Shown in pieces: positions 60,394 to 64,000 of a stretch of 64,000 nt of DNA. The notes beneath the pieces were generated by a model. The model saw nothing but the letters and a program-made list of their open reading frames with translations. It was not told where the DNA came from and did no database searches. Within the stretch, counting starts at the first letter, position 1. Each line of letters opens with the position of its first letter. The position numbers were made by a program, and so were the translations under genes. Source of the stretch: Chlorophyllum brunneum (taxonomy: Eukaryota; Basidiomycota; Agaricomycetes; Agaricales; Agaricaceae); the NCBI GenBank assembly GCA_963576785.1, contig OY756143.1, positions 1,426,001-1,490,000 on the forward strand, in the 5' to 3' direction.

Positions 60394-61705
60394 ATGACTG
60401 CACTCAAACACTATTTCTTTGCATTCGTCGTGCTTTTGTCTTTGGCTGGCCCAATACTTACGACTCATGCTGGGCATCATCCCCCCTCCCGCATCGCGCA
60501 CAACAGGCGGAATCTATGTCGGCCTCGCCTGTCATCTGTTTCTCAAGAACTCACGGCGTCTGCAAACGCTACTGGGCACGCCGCGGGGGCTCAAATTACA
60601 CCGAGTCCTGAAGTGCAGTCTTTGATAGACAACGAACTGACAACGACAGCGACGGCAGAACCTACCTCCCATCCTCACATCAACCTCCCATCCTCCGCGT
60701 TTTCGTCATTCAACACTTTTGCCATGACATCGTTTTCGGCGTTCATGCCGAACGGGATTAAAGCAGGCGTAGCAGGTGGTGATGCGTACACCATCCTACA
60801 GGATCATATAGGATGGTGGTATGATTGGTCTGCGAACCCATCTAAACCGGGCAAACCCATTGCTGTGCCCATGCTTTGGGGTTCTGGAAAGGTAGATTCG
60901 ACGGATGCGAAGCGACTGAGTCAGTTTGAGCATTTGTCGTCATCGTCGCAGCACCCGCAGTTTGTGCTTGGATATGAAGAGCCAGACTGTAGGAGTGGAG
61001 GCGGGTCTAGTGGGATGAGCGTCGAGCAGGGTGTTAAAGAATGGGAAGCATTGATTGCTCCGTTGAAGAGAAGAGGAACGAAGGTCGGGAGTCCGTCTAT
61101 GTGTAGTGAGTGCCGAGTTTTTTTCTTTCTCTTCCCTCTTTTGGAGTAGAGGCTCAGACTCGTGGCAGAGCAAGCAGACGAAACATGGCTCAGGAAGTTT
61201 GCGAAAAAGATATCGACACCTTGGGATTTCACCGCGATTCATGTGAACAAGAATAACCTCGACGGAGTGAAAAAGGATATCGTATGTCTTTTTATTAATG
61301 TAACGAAACCAAAGACTCAAAGGTTTTTGGGCGCAGGATCACTACTGGACAACCTATGGCAAACCTATCTGGGTGACTGAATTCGCCTGCGTGAATGGTA
61401 TATACGTTTGTGTCCTTGCTGTTAGGGCGACCTCACGAGCTATACTACAGATCACAACGCGTTCCAACCATGCACGAACCAACAGGAAATTAACGGGTTC
61501 ATTCATCAAGTTGTGGACTATTTTGAGCATGACAGTCGGGTGTATGCTTATGCGTTTAGTAACGGAGAAGGGTTAGGGACTGTTTGGCCGATGATGCGGC
61601 ATGGTGTTTTTAGGCAAGATCTTTGTCCGTCCCAGTGATTGATACTTACCCTCTGTTAGTGAATCTGGGAAGGCCTATCTAGCTGCTATCAGCAGATATC
61701 ACTAG
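60394..61705 (+). CDS. Secreted GH128 endo-beta-1,3-glucanase
   Basis: GH128 enzymes cleave beta-1,3-glucan, here probably in the fungus's own wall. A signal peptide (MTALKHYFFAFVVLLSLAGP) is followed by a Ser/Thr-rich linker and the catalytic TIM barrel: MPNGIKAGVAGGDAY, GWWYDWSANPS, VPMLWGSGK, FVLGYEEPDC (acid/base Glu), GTKVGSPSMC, WDFTAIHVNKN, PIWVTEFACVN (nucleophile Glu), DHNAFQPCTNQQEINGF and VYAYAFSNGEGLG, ending in SESGKAYLAAIS. Five exons, about 350 residues. The last intron (61,614-61,659) is GC-AG with the donor AG|GCAAGA. All conserved residues are present, so the enzyme should be active. Agaricomycetes use such glucanases in fruit-body softening and wall remodelling. Confidence 0.9.
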
Positions 61706-61938
61706 TGGCGCAGTGCGCTCGAACCAATCACTCGTTGACGAGTATGGGTGTTTTTTTTATAGCCAGAGTTGTTCTAGCGGACGCGTGACACGAGCTTGTA
61801 CTTTTGTGTTTGGTGTCCCCCTTTTGTGAGCATTTATATAGGTCTTCATCAGTCAACAATGATATTTGTTTCTCGTGACACATGGGTGGTGCGAGGTGGT
61901 AAAGACGTTAGTGGTACGATACGCAACGAACCATCAGA

Positions 61939-63459
61939 TCAGTAAATGTAGGGGAAGATACGATAGGGAACAAGTTTCTTGTACTTGATCCAGTCGTCGC
62001 CATATCTATAGTGTTCAAGTTAGTGTCAGGGAAAAGATGATGGACGGGGATTTGAAACCAACTTCTTTTGGCAAGCCTCATCGTCGCGGCGTTGGCGGTG
62101 CATGAGGAGAACGAGGAAGTAGGTGACATAAAAGTAGGTAATGGGAGTGTCAAAGAGGGTAGGGAGGGACCAGGCGAGAGCCATGACAAGGTCGCCACTA
62201 TACGAGGTGTAAGAAAGGGATAATTATAGTGATGGGGAGAACTCACAGATAATTGGGATGTTGGGAGAGGCCCCACCAGCCAGAGATGAGGAGTTTGGTA
62301 CCGCGTTTGGTATCCATAAACTTCAAGTCTAGAGAAGAGTGTGTAAGAGAGGGAGGGGGAGAGGAATGAGACGCGTACTTTTGGGGTTGTTGCCGTTCCT
62401 GAATTCGTTCTTTTCGTTGTTGGCACTGCGGAAGATCCAGTAACCGAACAAATTGACACCAATGATAGCTGCAGTGCGGAGTGGACCAAGTTCGACGGGA
62501 TGGAAGGCGAGATACCTGGCTTGAAGACTGTAGGTGAAGGGAACCCAAGTCAAGTCTCCAATGGCAAGCATGAAGCCGAAACCGTCGGTAGTGATGTCCA
62601 TAGTTGTGAAGAGGGCAGGCTCGTTGTAGAGGCCGTCAGCGACATACCAGAACTGGAAGGCGAGGACGAGCCACATGGAGTCTGTGACATGTGCGAGACC
62701 ACCGCGGCGGACTGCTTGCTCGCAGGCCATGCTGATGTTGATGAGGACCCAGAGAATGAGGCCAGGGCGAAGCTCGTTGAAGGATTTGATGTCAAAGGAG
62801 GCGATGGAAGGGTTGAGCTCGCGTCCGATGAAGAACTGGGAAAGTGAGTTTGGGGCCAGTTTTGGAGCAGAACACGTACGTCGTAGATGGGATTGCCCGA
62901 GTTTCCGCCCAGGGCGAGGAGAGCGTTGGAGCGGAAGGAAGACGCGTAGCAGTAGAGGGCCTGGACTATGGCCATGAGAACAGAGGCGGTGAGGAAACCG
63001 ACCCATTTCTCATAGAGGATGGTAAAGGGCTCGGGGCCATAGTTGAAGATTATGCCTGAGGCGACGCCGAGAGCGAGGAGAAAGGTAGAGAAGGCTGGGA
63101 AGGGTGAGTGTCTGGGTGGACAGGGGGAGAAATGTGGCACCATTTATTTTGTATTTTTTCTTGGCACCGTTGCGGAGGGTGGTGCCGTCGACCCAGTCTC
63201 CGGGGAGAATGGCCCAGGCCAGGACGCAAAAGACGTACCAGGCGAGGTAGATGAGGGCGGCATGTGTGTCCCAGAGACCCAGCCACCAGGTGGGGTCTGA
63301 GATGGCAGCGACGACGCGCTCTGGGACAAAGGCGGGATGGCAAGCGTTGTGCTCGTTGCAGGCGAAGAAGAGGGCGTAGGAGATGGCGGGGGTGGTGAGG
63401 GTGACGAGGAGGGCACCGGGTGGGCCGAAGAACTCGTAGTGGGTTGTTGGTGGATTCAT
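61939..63459 (-). CDS. ERG24: Sterol C-14 reductase (ERG24)
   Basis: An ER membrane enzyme that reduces the C14-C15 double bond in ergosterol synthesis with NADPH. Exons on the minus strand give MNPPTTHYEFFGPPGALLV with several hydrophobic helices, FTILYEKWVGFLTASVL, FFIGRELNPSIASFDIKSFN, RPGLILWVLINISMACEQ, MWLVLAFQFWYVADGLYNEP, TDGFGFMLAIGDLTWVPFTY, LQARYLAFHPVELG, NLFGYWIFRSANNEKNEFRN and KRGTKLLISGWWGLSQHPNY, LGDLVMALAW. The last is the sterol-reductase signature. The C-terminus HRQRRDDEACQKKYGDDW and RIFPYIY is canonical. Five or so exons, about 430 residues, complete. Confidence 0.93.
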
Positions 63460-63494
63460 GGCAAGATGCTCGCTTGCCTATTCGAGCCTCTGCC

Positions 63495-64000
63495 ATGTCC
63501 CTCGCCCAACGCCTCAACGACCTCGCCGCCGCGCACGACCACCGCATCATCAGGTAACTGCTCGCCCTCTCCCTCTCCCTCTGCTCACCGCCCACAGCGA
63601 CGACGACTACAGGATCCTCAGACAGGACCTCTTCAACCGCTTCGCCGCCGAGCCTCACTCGCCCCCACCCCCACCCAACCCTGCACCCCCTCCGCCGACC
63701 CCACCCCTGCGCCACAAACCATCCGTGGTCTCCAACGTCGCCAATCTCCTGCGCCGTGCAACAGGCAGATCGCCAAAGAAACCCCCCAAGCCAGCTCCCC
63801 AGCCCCCCACGGCCCACGACCACGACGACCCGGCGGCGCTCAGAACTGCCATCGCGTCAACAGAGGCAGAACATGCCCGCCTCCTAGACGCCTTTACCGC
63901 CCTCGAGTCCTCCACTCTCAAACGCATCCAGTACAAGACCGCCCGTCGTCTGTACACCCCCACCCCCACCAGCGTCAGCGTCCTTATCGAGGGCCGCAAC
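63495..64000 (+). CDS. Unrecognised protein, 5' part only (cut by window edge)
   Basis: MSLAQRLNDLAAAHDHRI is followed after an intron (63,552-63,598) by SDDDYRILRQDLFNRFA. A Pro-rich stretch and a basic segment (NVANLLRRATGRSPKK) come next, then a probable coiled coil (AIASTEAEHARLLDAFTALE). No domain recognised. The gene is head-to-head with ERG24 (start codons 35 bp apart) and continues beyond the right edge. Confidence 0.6.

Overview
The window looks like nuclear DNA of an agaricomycete (mushroom-type) basidiomycete. The support is dense genes with many introns of about 45-60 nt, several very short exons, families typical of that group (a DUF6534 seven-span membrane protein, a GH128 glucanase, an oil-body-associated DUF1264 protein) and a decayed non-LTR retroelement of a type common in mushroom genomes. 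All exon models were built by eye, from GT-AG (occasionally GC-AG) junctions that keep the reading frame and protein family similarity. I saw no rRNA, tRNA, CRISPR or bacterial-type feature.

Positions 1 to about 16,280 form a transposon island with low GC and very few CpG. It holds two long terminal repeats of one Ty1/copia-like family: 41-620, probably the 5' LTR of a minus-strand element lying left of the window, and 14,414-14,984, a solo LTR with a 5-bp target duplication. It also holds debris including a broken vWA-domain gene (minus, 4,320-5,000), a decayed LINE-like element with ORF1, endonuclease, RT, RNase H and zinc knuckle (about 7,150-14,413), and two minisatellites. The older LTR has lost almost every CpG present in the younger one, a footprint of cytosine methylation.

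From about 18,100 to the right end is ordinary gene space with 24 genes: DUF6534 protein, eIF4B, cyclophilin, Rsr1/Rap-like GTPase, DBP2 helicase, alpha/beta hydrolase, DDT-PHD chromatin protein, APC10, UBA4, UBX (TUG/ASPL) protein, PITH protein, MED25-like protein, GPI-type mucin-like protein, DUF1264 protein, OLA1, MMTAG-like protein, WH2/polyproline protein, MARVEL-like protein, Mid2-like sensor, two paralogous C2H2 proteins, YEATS protein, GH128 glucanase and sterol C-14 reductase, plus a 25th cut by the right edge. Most are housekeeping. Neighbours are packed head-to-head (APC10/UBA4 81 bp apart) or tail-to-tail (UBA4/UBX 40 bp apart). There is no metabolic cluster; the nearest to a theme is a run of cell-surface proteins (48,261-51,550) and a tandem pair of related zinc-finger proteins (53,259-56,658).

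The most interesting signals are a duplicated, hairpin-forming element of about 90 nt inside a long OLA1 intron (43,093-43,354), possibly a pair of box C/D-like RNAs; a 569-nt intron in DBP2 at helicase motif V, where fungal DBP2 genes are known to carry an autoregulatory intron; and the CpG-decay contrast between the two LTRs.
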